From contig CAJNDT010003979.1 of assembly GCA_905221615.1 (NCBI GenBank), forward strand, positions 446,501-510,500: a stretch of 64,000 bases of DNA, in the 5' to 3' direction. Under the pieces are notes generated by a model, which was not told the origin of the DNA, did not search any database, and saw only the letters and a program-made list of their open reading frames with translations. The position numbers were made by a program, and so were the translations under genes. Shown piece by piece: positions 22,820-33,899 of this stretch; the first letter of the stretch is position 1; each line of letters begins with the position of its first letter. This DNA comes from Symbiodinium sp. CCMP2592. Its lineage: Eukaryota > Sar > Dinophyceae > Suessiales > Symbiodiniaceae.

Positions 22820-23015
22820 TCCTCAGGGTTTAGGGTTTAGGTTTAAGCCGTATTCCATGTTGTAGATGGTTTAGGATTTGGGGTTGATTTCTAGGTTTGG
22901 TGCCAAACCCTGAATCCCAAAACCCTCACATTCTCAACCTGACACCCCAAACCCTAAAACCGAAACCCTAGACAGCCCCAAACCCTCAACCCTACACCCG
23001 AAACCCTAAACCCTA
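22820..23015. repeat. Degenerate telomere-like repeats (copy of 400-600)
   Basis: AAACCCT/TTTAGGG variants downstream of the gene end at 22681, matching the tract at 400-600 within the duplicated segment. Confidence 0.8.
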
Positions 23016-23968
23016 AGCTGCCAGGCTCCAGATCCTGAATTCCTCGTCAAGAGTTTTTTGCACGTAGCATTAGTGCAATGCCGGATGCGGGAGGCTTTAG
23101 GATTCACTTCGGCTTTGTAAGAGGCCCGGCGAGACTCGGGTCTAGGAATGGTTGCTGAGGCTTTGGCTCGACGAGTATCTCCATGAATACCCCAAGTCGG
23201 GCGCCGAGATCTAGGTGGCACTTTGGGAAAATTCAACATATCCGTGCTGGTTTCTATAGAGGTACCTATTCATCCTTACTTTTAAAGGTCCCCAAAACTA
23301 CAACACAGAGATGCAAGCCGGGCAGCTTCAAGGATAGGTAGGATGTTTACAGGTTGGGGTCGAGGGCTCTGAACTGTCTGGCTTTCCGTCGTCGGGAGCC
23401 GGGTTTAGGGTGTGGGGTTTGATGTATCTGGCTTAGGAGTGGAACATATACGGTTCAGGTCTTCTTGGGTTTAGGACCGGGGTGCGGTTCGGAAAAGTCT
23501 TGATTGCAGCAGGTGATTTGCATAGCTTTCAGCTGTGGCAAACCGCGCATGTTGAAGCTGCCACCAGCGCTGTATCACATACTACATGTCATCCCCTGGT
23601 CACCTACAACTTGACTTCTTGCCTGGTTTCACAGTTCAGCGATATCCTTGCTACAAATATTGCCACAGCCGTTGTAACTGCGACATCTGACGCAGCGCTC
23701 ATGTATGTACCAGCCATGTTTTATAGTGCCTTTCACGACTCATCGTCGCTGCCCTCGCCCTTGTGCACAAGGTGCGCCTTGCCTGTCTCGCAATGCCTGC
23801 AACCTAGCCCTTCCAACCCACATTTTCTGGAGTTCAGGGTTCACAGCTTCGGATTTGGGGTGTAGGATCAGGGCTGTGTTTCGGATGCAAGGGGCAGTTT
23901 GCGTGGCTTTCCCGCCACACGGAATCCGAAGAACGGCTTGAGCTACCGGTTCCGATGTGGCCACTTCA

Positions 23969-24078
23969 AGGATCATCGGACTTAGTAAGTAGGTCCGGAA
24001 ATAAGGTACGTATACGTATAGGTACTTCTAGCCCCACTTAAGGTACTTATGACCTTACTTACCAAGTCCCATGATCCT
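23969..24078. mobile_element. MITE-like element, copy 2
   Basis: Same 110-bp element as 1565-1674, carried along by the segmental duplication. One end has a substitution in the terminal inverted repeat (CATCGGA for CATGGGA). Confidence 0.75.
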
Positions 24079-24639
24079 CCTTCTAGAAGCCCTATAGATC
24101 CCTTTAAAGGACCCTTATAGACCTTTAAGGGATTATAAGTCCCATGATCGTCTCAGCAGGACACTTCTGGTGGTTTCGCACGACGCCGACTTCCTCGACT
24201 CTGTTTGTACCGACGTCCTCCACTCAGAGGCCGGAGGCTTCTGTAAGCCCATTTTAAGGCTTTTTGGCCCAAAGACCATACCATACAAGGCTGTTGGGCT
24301 TCTTTGAGCACCATACTCCTGGCCCTTAACCACTACACCCTGAACAGAACTCTACGCCCGAAAACCTGGTGCTCAGAGCTGGGGATTGCATAGCACTCCA
24401 CCTGATCCAACTTCATCAATGGGGTTCTCCATGACTTTTGTGTTTGGGTTGGTGGTTTCAGAACCCATAGCCCGAGTCCCAGTTAGTGGAGCAGCCTCAA
24501 TGCCCTGCGATGCTGCTATGTATGATATCAGTGCCGATTCTATTATGTTGGAACCAGGTCCACAGCGATTTGAATGATGCTTCATATCATAGTTTCGTTC
24601 GTCCTCGCTACCGGAACAGGGCAGGCAACGAAGTACAAA

Positions 24640-24840
24640 TTATGCCAAGATGCATTGGTGGCCTTCAAGCGGTCTGGCAGTATCCAGACCTTTTGCCAAA
24701 TCGAACGGCTCCTAATGTCAAGCCTGACTTTGGAAGACGCTCTGCTTCTTCATGCAAGGAGCACAAGCTCATCCATCATCGTGGCCGCTATACAGTTGAG
24801 AACTCAGCTTGATTCTGGTTTAGGCCGGCAATGTCCAACA
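24640..24840 (+). CDS. Possible exon, unknown product
   Basis: After an AACGAAG acceptor-like end the plus strand reads YKLCQDALVAFKRSG, then FCQIERLLMSSLTLEDALLL and STSSSIIVAAIQLRTQL, a balanced helical sequence with hydrophobic spacing. It runs to a CAACAG|GTGCGG donor at about 24840. No homology recognised and no flanking exon joined. Confidence 0.3.
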
Positions 24841-26315
24841 GGTGCGGTTTGGTGACGGTGTGCTTTACCTTCAGGCTTCGGCGTTCAGCTGGATTGCTCT
24901 CGCAGAGATGCTTTTCATCGCTGCCTCAACTCAATCCCTAGTTGTTTGGACCCCCCATGTCGACACATGTTTGAAGACAACTCGGGCAGGAGCCCCAGCA
25001 CATCAGGACAACAGCAGATTTGAATCCACAAACAACGCTGTCGTTTGCCACAACCCGATCGAGTTCATGTTATCGCCGAGGAGTTCAAGAGGGGACACGC
25101 GTCACGGGTGCGCGATTGAGAGAAGGAGCCGCGCACTCGGAGCGCTTGAAGCTTTGCAGCTTGTGCTGTGAAGGCTTGCCAAATTTCTGTTTCTAGGGTT
25201 TAGGCATAGGACCTTTAAAGCCTAGAGGGTCCCCATTTACTACTATCATGGAACTAAGTCCCAACAGACCATTCCTATTATGGTCTTGGGAACCTAACTT
25301 AACAATGGTCGTACATATGGACCCTGGTGGAAAGGAGACTTCACATACAACAATGAAAGACTGGCGGAGAGAAACGACGCCAGACCAACAAGGCTCCTTT
25401 TAAATCCCATGACGAGCTTGGTAAGGAGCCTGATGCTTCAAATCGCGGAAGTCGAACCCCCAACAACTTCTCTTCAAGGCATGTTTAGGATGATCTGAAG
25501 ATTTCCCGCCCCCCAATGTCAGAGCACCCAAGAGCGATTTCAGAGCAATCTCGCCTTCCGAAGCCGTCAGGTTACAAGCAGCAGGAGGACAAGAAAGCCG
25601 GCAAGAAACAGCATCCGGAGGAGGCGTGTTTTGTTGCAGGTTTTATTTTTGGCGGAGCGTTCCCCCCCCGTCGAATTGGGAAGGGTTTCTGCTTTGGGGA
25701 TTGGGATTTCAGCTTGTGTGCTCGATGTCTGGGCTGAGGTCCCCTTGAAAGTACCTATAGTCTACCTCGTAGTTCCTTTTTGGTTCCCCTTATAACATCC
25801 TCAATACAAAGCTGGTCAACCAAGAAAAGGAACCACACCGGAGACTTTTCCATAGGTAGTGCTAGTGCTAGGGATTGAGGAAACCTTCATCTGTAACCCA
25901 CGGTAAGCGCGAAGATGCCACCTCTGATCCGGCGTAACTAGCAGCCCATGTCAAATTTCCAAGAAGGATATCTGCTAAGACTTCCGTCAGGTGGTTGGGA
26001 AGATTAAAACGACTATGTCGGCTCCACAGCGATCGGAAGCGAGAGAGACCTGACGTCAAGTGTCGAACTCAACACCCTCTACTGCCGATCCTCGAGTTAC
26101 TTCTGCAACCTCCATCACAACTCCACCCTGCTTGCTTGCCAACGCTAGATGGCGAATGCTCACTTAAGATGTCGAGTCTTGTGTATGGTTCGCCCGGTTT
26201 CAGCTTTCGGGTTGGTCTCAATTGTAGCTCCTTTTTGTGTTGAGCCATTTTTTTGTACAGGACTCTGAAAGGTAACCCCAAAAAATGAACTATACTGGAG
26301 ACTGTAGGTACTTGG
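24841..26315. other. No confident gene
   Basis: A possible plus-strand exon near 25525-25625 reads RAISEQSRLPKPSGYKQQ and then a Lys-rich stretch, without support. Short CTTTAAAG-centred palindromic pieces occur near 25210 and 25740-25860, possibly decayed small inverted-repeat elements. Confidence 0.4.
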
Positions 26316-26423
26316 AGGATCATGGGACTTAGTAAGTCAGGTAATAAGTACCTTAGTTTAAAAATAACTATAAGTCCACTTACCTTTATATTTATAACCC
26401 TAGTTGCCAAGTCCCATGATCCT
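26316..26423. mobile_element. MITE-like element, copy 3 (independent locus)
   Basis: 108-bp element with the same ends as copies 1 and 2 (AGGATCATGGGACTTAGTAA and CCAAGTCCCATGATCCT) but a diverged AT-rich centre. Its location outside the duplicated segment shows the family was mobile. Confidence 0.8.
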
Positions 26424-26756
26424 TTAAGTAAACGCCCCGAGGATGCAAGCCCAAACGGGAGAGACTGAGGTGGGTGAAGTTCCGATTCCTACCGCCGCCA
26501 TCCCGTGGAGACGACATGTGCGGGCGGGATCTCTGCGGGGAACTTACAGTGGGGGCGACTCTCCACCAGTGAATTCGGTGTGTTTTTTGTTTTTGAGTGG
26601 AGTTCGCGGTTTTGGTTTTGGGTTTGGGGTCTTAGGGATCTCCATGTTATAAGCTTTTGGGGTTGGCGGCTTCAGTTAATTACGAAGCCCGGCATCTCAG
26701 GGCTTTCGGCTTGTCCGAGGCATGCCGTCGTGCAGGGTGAGTTTGGGATGTTGGTT

Positions 26757-27508
26757 TCGAGGTTCCCACCTGGCTGCGATCAGCATCCCTTTAACGTGAG
26801 GCTGTGGGATGAGGGCGATGGCTTGCGCGACTTGTATGCGGGGCTCTCAACCTTGCTCCATGCGCAATGCAGGCTCATGTGGAAGTCGACATTGGCAACA
26901 ATGACCAGGAAAGCTACAGGCCCTTCCTGCAAACGGACTTGCAACAGCGTGTGAGTGCTGTAATAGGGTGAAACGCTTCAGAATGCTTCAATGCATCTTT
27001 GCGCTGTCTTCCTGTCTACGCCTGCGCAAGACTCCACGTTTTCCATCAAGCTTCCGGCCAGTCCCTTGTGGCTGATTTGCATCCTGACATCACCCTCGTG
27101 GCTCGAGCCCCAGAGGCACGCACTTCACTTGGATTCCGCATCGTCAACATCTTCAGACATATCGCTTTGAGGTTGAGCTATATGAGCTGGGGGTTTAGGG
27201 TTTTTGGGGCTACGTGTTTTCTACCGTCGGTAGTGGGGGTTTTGGTTTGTTTTGTTGTTTTTTAGGCTTTGGGGTTTTAGGGCTCGTAGGGTTAGGGCTC
27301 ACTTCCGGTTTTCCTGATGACTTTCTGACGCTTGCTGTGTTTTTTTCTGATGCGTCACGTCATGTCCCTGACTCGTTAATTTTACATTTTCAGACTCGAG
27401 CATGAGTATCACGATGAATTTCAAAGCCATGTTCTTGCCCTCAGCTGTCTTGAAGAAGCCAAGCTGCTTTGGCTGCTTCCACATCGCTTGAAGGCAGCCT
27501 GGTAGCGA
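26757..27508 (+). CDS. Unrecognised multi-exon gene, 3' part
   Basis: Three or four exon-like segments run in order. About 26757-26868 reads RFPPGCDQHPFNVRLWDEG and LRDLYAGLSTLLHA. After a GCAATGCAG acceptor, 26871-26948 reads AHVEVDIGNNDQESYRPFLQ. About 27032-27160 reads VFHQASGQSLVADLHPDI and TLVARAPEARTSLGFRI. After TTTTCAG at about 27393, a terminal exon reads LEHEYHDEFQSHVLALSC and LEEAKLLWLLPHRLKAAW, then TAG ending at 27508. A GC donor (CAACA|GCGTGT) would join exons two and three in frame. The frame at the 3' end of exon three is uncertain. The last intron carries telomere-like TTTAGGG pieces. I do not recognise the family. The next gene starts 25 bp downstream on the same strand. Confidence 0.4.
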
Positions 27509-27533
27509 AGTCGATAGTTGTACGGCCCCTGCC

Positions 27534-28681
27534 ATGATGCAGCGCAAACCGCAGGCTCTTCGTCCGCAGGCCGCGGAACCTTCGCCACAGCTGGAAAGCC
27601 CGCTTAAGCCTGACCAGCCCTCCGCGCGGAGGGTCAAGCGGGAAGGCAGAGCAGAAGCAAGCAAGCCATGCAAGCGGACGCATTTCGAGCCAAAGCAAGA
27701 CGTGAAAGAAGAGGAATTTTCGCCACACGAAGATGGCTTCGAAGCTGGGTTGTCTCAAGAAATGCGGTCTGTGCTGTGAGTTTAGCACTAAGAAGTAGCC
27801 ATAGATCGACAACGCTTCTTCAGGGGTTCCGATCTTGTCATAGCTGTCCCTGAGCCCAGGAAGATGGACACCGCTGGCCCTCCGAAGGGAAAGTTGAGGA
27901 AGAGTGGGAAGATCACCAATGGACAGAGGCGCTTTCTTTTCTGTTGGTGTATTCAGTGCGGGAGTTGTTTGTGGAGAGTGTCCTTATCCGGAATGGTGAT
28001 ACCTTGGGGCGGGCAAGTTGGTGACATGGCAGTTGTCGGCCTCTGCAGGTGAAGCAAGATGATCTTCAAGGCACGGCGCATGCATCTTCAGACTCAGACC
28101 GTATGTTTCTAATGACCGTTGACCGTCCCGAATTCTTGAACTCTGGGCATCTTCGTGCAGGTGAGTATGAAGCTGACGAGGGCGACGACGGCCAGGGCGC
28201 TTCGGAGGGCGACAGAAAGGGACGAAAGCCTGCTCCGGACTTGGACAGGGAAGCCGGTCTGGACCTGAAGGAGCATCATCCCAAGGACTCCATGCGGCGC
28301 TTTTTCTCGCGTCACGCTCGTCGACCCGCAGATCAAAAAGATTATTTCTACAGGACCACAAAGACTGAGGAGGGCTTCGTGACAGAGTTAGTCACGCCTG
28401 CATTTGGCAACAGGATCTTTCAGGGCCTGCCATGTGCCACGGAGAAAGATGCACAGACCAGTGCAGCCCGGCTCTTCTGCAACGATCCCCGGGCAACTGT
28501 GGAAGCAGCCTTGCTTCCACCACAAAAGTACAAGTGCCGGAAGCGTGCTGGAGGCGGGGGCAAGCAATGGGCTGCGCGCCAGGGGCTGACCTTGCGCCAG
28601 TACCAAGGTAAACGGGCTGACAGAATCCTAGATCACTTTCGTGCATCGGGCTGTAGAGCACGTGCCGATGACAAGAGCTGA
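27534..28681 (+). CDS. dsRNA-binding-like domain protein, second family member (four exons)
   Basis: Exon 27534-27775 (MMQRKPQALRP, then a basic stretch and KQDVKEEEFSPHEDGFEAG), exon 27860 to about 27919 (KMDTAGPPKGKLRKSGKITN), exon 28049-28115 (VKQDDLQGTAHASSDSD), exon 28161-28681. Joined phases agree at the first and third junctions. The last exon has an acidic start (EYEADEGDDGQ) and then the domain: RRFFSRH, DYFYRTT, GFVTELVTPAFGNRIFQGLP, EKDAQTSAARLF, and ALLPP. A Lys/Arg/Gly tail (KCRKRAGGGGKQ) ends in DHFRASGCRARADDKS. The order of motifs matches the protein at 21662-22681. The strand-strand-strand-helix order with SAA in the last helix is dsRBD-like. Exon 2's donor is not certain. 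Confidence 0.65.
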
Positions 28682-30079
28682 CGTGGTGGAAGGGCGCGGC
28701 AAAAATGAAATGTTGTTGCATTCCCATGCCTGCTTCGCGGGTCTGTGCCATGAGCAAGCTGAACTGCTATAGGCCTTGCAATTTCCTGCTTTCTGTCTCC
28801 TTGTGGTCTTCTGTTTGCTGCTTACCTTCAACAATACATATACAGTTTGTGGAGCCCACCAATGACCTGGTGAGCCTGGGCACGCGTATGCGTGTGTTGC
28901 AAGAACTGTGCCTCCCCGGAAATGCAAACTCTGTGTTAGGCGCATGTCTACGTCAGAAACCTTACCCGACTCAAAAGCCGTACAACTCGACCACCCCAAC
29001 CGAACCCCTCTCAAGAGTCCACGAAACAACCCTGACAGTAACGGGTTTAGGGTTTAGGGCAAGTTCCCTGAGACCCTGGGCCCTAGATCCCCCAACCCTG
29101 AGCGCCGGAAACCCTAACTCCCCAACGCCCTAAAGTTTAAGTCTCGGACGCGCGGCCTAAATCCTACAGGCCGAAACCCTAAAGCCTCGACTACACTCCC
29201 CAAGCCTACACCCCCTCCCCCCGTTCCCCCCTATACCCCAAAGATCCCTAAACCCGAATTCTGGGAGGCTCCGAATCGAGCTCAGAGTATGGGAGGCTGG
29301 CAACGCCAGGGATCTTGGGAGTTCAGGGCTTAGTTAAGGCTTAAGTTTAAGAGGGTGTAAGAGGGTTTTGGGGGTTTGGGCGTTAAGGGGCTTTTAGGGC
29401 TTCGGGCTTAAAGGCCCTTACGGGGCTCCTTTGCCAGGATGGCTGAAGCTTTGGGCCCCGGGTTTCGGGTCGGTCTGTTGATTTCGGCTTCCGGGTTCAG
29501 GGTTTCGGTTTACAAGGTTCAGATGGGTGTAGGGTTTCGAGAGCTTGCTGGCACCTGCGCAGGCCCGTCAGCCGCAGAACATGCCGTGGATCCCAGCGGG
29601 TCCAGAAGGAGTATGGAACAAGAAGCGCGCCTGCTTTGGCATGTACAGTATGACTTACGAGGACTTTTCGAATTAGCTCCTCTCCTACCTCCAAAACAAG
29701 CACTTCGAGGAGAGCTGGCTCCCTTGTGGCATGTCGCTTTGTCCGTCACAAACATGCCCCGCAAGGCGCAGATGCAACGGGGCACCGAACTGTCGGCTTC
29801 TGCAGCTTCTTGGTTCAGTCTTCGCTCGCATTGGATCGCCCTCTCCGGTGGAGTTTCTTAATTTTGTGGATAAGATGGAATCCGGACTTGGTGGACAAGG
29901 AGGCGAACTCCTTGGCCCTTGAGGCAGGGATGTTGCAACCTGGGGGGTGCAGTTAGGGCGCCAAGACCTCCAGAGTCATCCAGAACAGGTGATGGACATG
30001 TGCGCCTAGCGCTGAGCTTTCAAGAGTCAGCGGCGTCAGCCAGCCTTTCCAACTCTTTTCTTGGTGTTGCTTAGATTCG
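28682..30079. other. Spacer with telomere-like tract; no confident gene
   Basis: 29035-29260 and 29330-29530 are rich in degenerate CCCTAAA/TTTAGGG words. The rest holds short frames only. One segment near 29588-29685 is discussed under rejected items. Confidence 0.5.
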
Positions 30080-30779
30080 ATAACTTCGTCAGAATAATTT
30101 CTGGCATGTTAAAGTCCGTAAGTATACTTAGATCTTCAAGAAATTCTCATAAACGCTACAGAACTTGTTAGCTTATTGCACATAATAGTCCACTTAGCGA
30201 AATGTTTACCCCAGTTAGCCAGGTGACTAAGTTCAGTGTCTGTAGGGGGCCAAACTTGTAGACACAACGGACAGGCCCCTGGGAGCCGATCTTAGAATTT
30301 TTGGCAGTTTTGTTGGTTTTCGATGCCGGCATGTTGTGATACTTGTGCTGTGCCCCACGCTGTACAGCCGTCATGTGCTGCTTTGTACAGTCGGCGCGTG
30401 AACACGCGGAGCAACAGTCTTGCAGGGCGCACTCCTGCAAACCGAGCCCAGCAATGGTTAGTGCTCAGCATGGTGGGCAGGCTTGGTGACTCTTGAAAGC
30501 TTGCGGACTTTTGCGCTTGGAAGATGCTGGAAGCCTGCGAACCCGAGCCATTTTGAGTCGGCTCAGGTTCGTCGCAACACCTTGTAGCACCCTGTGTCCC
30601 CATCACGCGATTCCGGCTTTAGGCCCCTACCTCCGGCCCAGCCATTAGTTCGGCACCAGTTAGGCCTGCGGCGACACATGTGACACACACAGACACACAC
30701 ACACATATCCATCTGCAATCTTGGCAAAGTGCATGTAGTAGGTGCTCCGAGTTACTGCTCGGCTTGTCGAAGCATTGAC

Positions 30780-31192
30780 GCATGTGGAAAGTTCTTTGGC
30801 CAGCTGAGGCTGAGGCTCCCTTGTTGATTTCAACTCACCTCAGTTTGTCACCTGCAAAAGCACCACTTCTTCAAAACAGGTTGGTGCCGATGCAGCAGAA
30901 AAGGCACCTTTGGTTGCAGTATTCAGGAGCAAATGCAGTTTTGCAGTCTTCGATCACCAGGCAGAGCTCGAGGCAGTCACGTGCAAAGACATGAGATTGC
31001 TGGTTGAGCAGGCACCCGCGCTTCCAAAACGCTTTGCATCTGAAAAACTCAACTTCTCAAAATACAATGCTGAGAGTGCTGGCGTGCTGCAACATCCAGT
31101 CCTTGAAGGAGTTCCAGAAGTTCCGCGTCGTGCTGATGAATGACCTTCAGCATTTGTTGTGTGACCTCAAGGCCCCAAACAACCGAGACTAG
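30780..31192 (+). other. Possible exon region, frame unresolved
   Basis: Two overlapping plus-strand frames are open. One reads AFRSKCSFAVF-type sequence (VAVFRSKCSFAVFDHQAELE) to 31143. The other reads MLRVLACCNIQSLKEFQKF and then RVVLMNDLQHLLCDLKAP to 31192. The second has better helical spacing. Both are identical in copy 2 (49532-49944), so comparison of the copies does not decide. Product unknown. Confidence 0.3.
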
Positions 31193-31451
31193 ATGCTCTT
31201 TGAAAGCATCCCATCCCATGCTGCGTTTATCCTATGGGCAAGGTTCCACTTGGAAGCTGCGAGTCACCGACTCGATGCGACGAGGCGAACCAGACACGGC
31301 TCTCAGATCTTACCGTGGATGCATGGTGGAGTCAATGGAGCCGGTCACCCGGACTAAACTACCAAAAATTACACCCTCAGAATACTCTGACTGACCTGAA
31401 GAGATCGTCTGGAGAGTCTGCCTTGTCAGGCTTGTCAAGCTCGGAGGTTTA

Positions 31452-31759
31452 GCGGTTGCCCTGTCAGCTTTGTGGATGCTTTGGCAGATTTTGGCAGGAA
31501 AGCTTCTGCAATCTCAGGGAAGGCAGGGGCTTTCCCGCAAATTGTTCTTGCCCGCCTGGCGAAGAGAGCAGGTTCCCCGAACGGCTCCCCGGAAGCACGC
31601 AAGAAGCGGCGCAGGAAGAAGGCTGGAACCGGCATGTTGGTGAACCTTGTTGCCGAGACATCTGTGAGCAAATGTGCTGTCAGATGCTGTCAGCCTGGTG
31701 AAGGTGTTGAAGGTGGTGAAAGTGCAGACGGTGCAGCACCACCACCTGGACAGCCCTAG
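31452..31759 (+). CDS. Possible exon with nuclear localisation signal
   Basis: Following a CCCTGTCAG acceptor-like end, the plus frame reads MDALADFGRKASAISGKAG, FPQIVLARLAKRAG, and then a basic cluster SPEARKKRRRKKAGTG resembling a nuclear localisation signal. It ends Ala/Pro-rich at a stop at 31759. The copy at 50204-50511 is identical by eye. No family recognised. A frame is also open on the minus strand. Confidence 0.35.
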
Positions 31760-31894
31760 TCAACATAAGTTCGAAAAAAATGGTCCCCCCCCCACCCTCG
31801 GGTGGGTGTTCTTTTTGGGTATGTGTGTTTTTTGATTTTTTGTTTTTGGGTTTTTCTTTTGAGGTCGGCCCATGTCAGTCAGGCAGCTAGTGGG

Positions 31895-32105
31895 TCCACG
31901 CGCTCAGTCAGTCAGTCAGTCAGTCGGTTGGTTGGTCGGTCGGTTTGCGTACCCAGCACCGGCCAGTCAGTCAGTCGGTCGTTCGGTTCGCGAGCCTGCC
32001 GGTCAGTCAGTCAGTCGGTTGGTCCCGCCGGCCTTTCAAGCAGTCGGTCGGTCTGTCGGTCGACGTTCGTTCGCCTGCCCCCCGATCGGCCACTCAGTCT
32101 TTGCG
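31895..32105. repeat. (CAGT)n/(CGGT)n tetranucleotide array
   Basis: GTCAGTCAGTCAGTCGGTTGG-type repeats interrupted by unique segments. Copy 2 (50655-50860) has extra CAGT units, so the array is length-variable. Confidence 0.92.
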
Positions 32106-32720
32106 TCCGCCGCCAACTACCCGGTTGCATTCCGTGATAGGTCAGGCTTGGGCGTGTGAAGCTCCTTCAAGGGTGCAGACATAAATGAAGGCGCATGTTT
32201 AAGATATATGATGAACCGAAATCGCCACAGGATGGGTTTGCTTAAGATGTATCATGAAGCTGAATCTCCAAATGAGGGGGCCTGTCTCAGATATGGGATG
32301 AACCGGAATCGCCAAAAGAGGGGGGGGTGTTTAAGATACAACTTTAACAAGTTTAATCATATGTATATGAGTATGACTATGTGCGAGTGTATATCTTTGT
32401 GTTTGTGTATGTTATGCGTGGATTCTCAGGTGATCCTAAAACAGAACAACTAAGTACCAGCTGCAGGGGGTGCAGGGAACAACCACGTCTGGGAATAAAA
32501 CCCTGCAGACCGCCAGGCAGACCACTCAAGACTCTGAATCTCTAAACTCCTCCCGACGCAGTCCTCAGCAATCCCGCGCAGCCCCACCAGCTCACTAGCA
32601 CAAACACCCACCGCAAAGCCACGAAACCCTGTATATGTCATATATGTATTTGCACTTTGTACATGTATATGTGTATGTATATGTGTATTGAGAAGTATAC
32701 TTAACGAAAGTCCAACACCC

Positions 32721-33651
32721 CTACGAACTCAGGCGGCTCGTCCAGTCACATACGGGACAAAGCTCTGCGTATGACTTCAGGACGGTACAACACACTGCAC
32801 CGCGTCCATCTACAGAGACCTCGCGAATGTCATCAAGCAGCAGACGCTTGAGCAAAGGATGCCCCAAGCCAGAATCATCGTGCTGCACCTCGTTGCCGAG
32901 CCCAGTGGCCCCATCTGTTTGCTCGAACAACCCGTGGACACACGTGCCAGTACGATCACTTTGCAAGCAATACCTGAGCTTGCATGTCAATGCAACTTTC
33001 TGCAAGCTGCCGGCTTCGATCAACGACCGAATCAACGATTCCAATCCGCATGGTACGTCCTAGGACCGCGTCATTCGCAGTGGCTGCTATACCAGCCGCA
33101 ATACCAACACAACCACCGACCGTCTTGTACGAAGGCACGGTCCGCAGTAGTTTGCAACTGTTGTAGTCCAACAGTGCACGGCGACGCTCACGCGCATATT
33201 GTCCCGCAGACTCCGAAGTCAACCTGAAATGCAACGCATTCGCCTCCGGCAGCTTGTCAGTCTCAGCGCAGATAAATGAAGAAGGCACAACGATGTCGCC
33301 GCCAAGGTCGTGAAGCTCTGTGAACAGCATGCTTCCATGTGTCATGCATGGAACAACAGCAGCACCTGTAGCAACGGTACTGCAGAAAGGCTTCCACTTA
33401 CCGACATACGGGTCGCGCAGTCTTGTTCCTTGTTCCAGTGGCATCTGCGTCAAGTCGAGACCGGAAGTCAGTGTCGCGCAGGTATGCTCTGCCACTTGCC
33501 TTATGAAGGACTTCTGGGATGTCAGGTCGATGTATGCCCGGTGTTGTAAGACCAGGCGCAGCTCTCGGAGTGAAACCCTTTCCCCATGTTCCAGGAGCTC
33601 ATAGACAGCACGGCCCACCATGGTTGATGTTAAGGGCGTTCCCTTCCCCAT
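32721..33651 (-). pseudogene. Frameshifted copy of the 309-aa ORF
   Basis: Same sequence as the intact ORF at 51247-52176. One extra base near 33037 (CGATTCC here against CGTTCC in copy 2) shifts the frame after the residues TMRIG, leaving 231 codons ending in LLAK. The remaining C-terminal third stays readable in another frame (to 32721, ending TSRLSS). The change is a single base, so it is either a recent inactivation, a sequencing error, or an unrecognised splice difference. Confidence 0.7.
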
Positions 33652-33714
33652 TTGGGGCGATTCTCCGGGAATTGGGGCTACCGATATTCCTGTCCTTGCA
33701 GGCCATTCGAGCCT

Positions 33715-33885
33715 TGATGTACATGTCTACGTATATGTAAATGTATATGAGTGTGTACATGTACTTGTTTTTGCCTAGGTACATGTGAGTGTATATGTAT
33801 AGGTATAGGTATATGTATATGTATATACATGTGTAAATGTATATGTATATGTATATGCATATGTACGTGTATATGTACATTGCGC
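33715..33885. repeat. (TATATG)n-type simple repeat
   Basis: TATGTATATGTATATG words with GTACATG variants. It gives Tyr/Ile/Met- or His/Ile-rich frames by repetition. The copy is at 52240-52410. Confidence 0.92.
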
Positions 33886-33899
33886 GCGCAAACAGCGGA

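Larger units (their letters stand above)
22418..24315 (+). repeat. Segmental duplication, copy B (partner 1-1916)
   Basis: Direct copy of the left-edge segment, starting inside the dsRNA-binding-like gene as far as the window shows. Differences include a short deletion near 23100 and a changed stretch near 24120-24140. Copy B belongs to the complete gene, so copy A is likely the derived fragment unless the gene is also complete left of the window. Confidence 0.93.

Noticed and set aside
25390-25470. tRNA-like GTTCGACTTCC on the minus strand
   Set aside because: The T-arm stem does not pair and no D or anticodon arm could be built.
29588-29685. Plus-strand segment reading VWNKKRACFGMYSMTYEDF
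   Set aside because: The MxYEDF end recalls the FWMSFEDF segment of calpain-type proteases, but it is one short match with no catalytic Cys, His or Asn region nearby.
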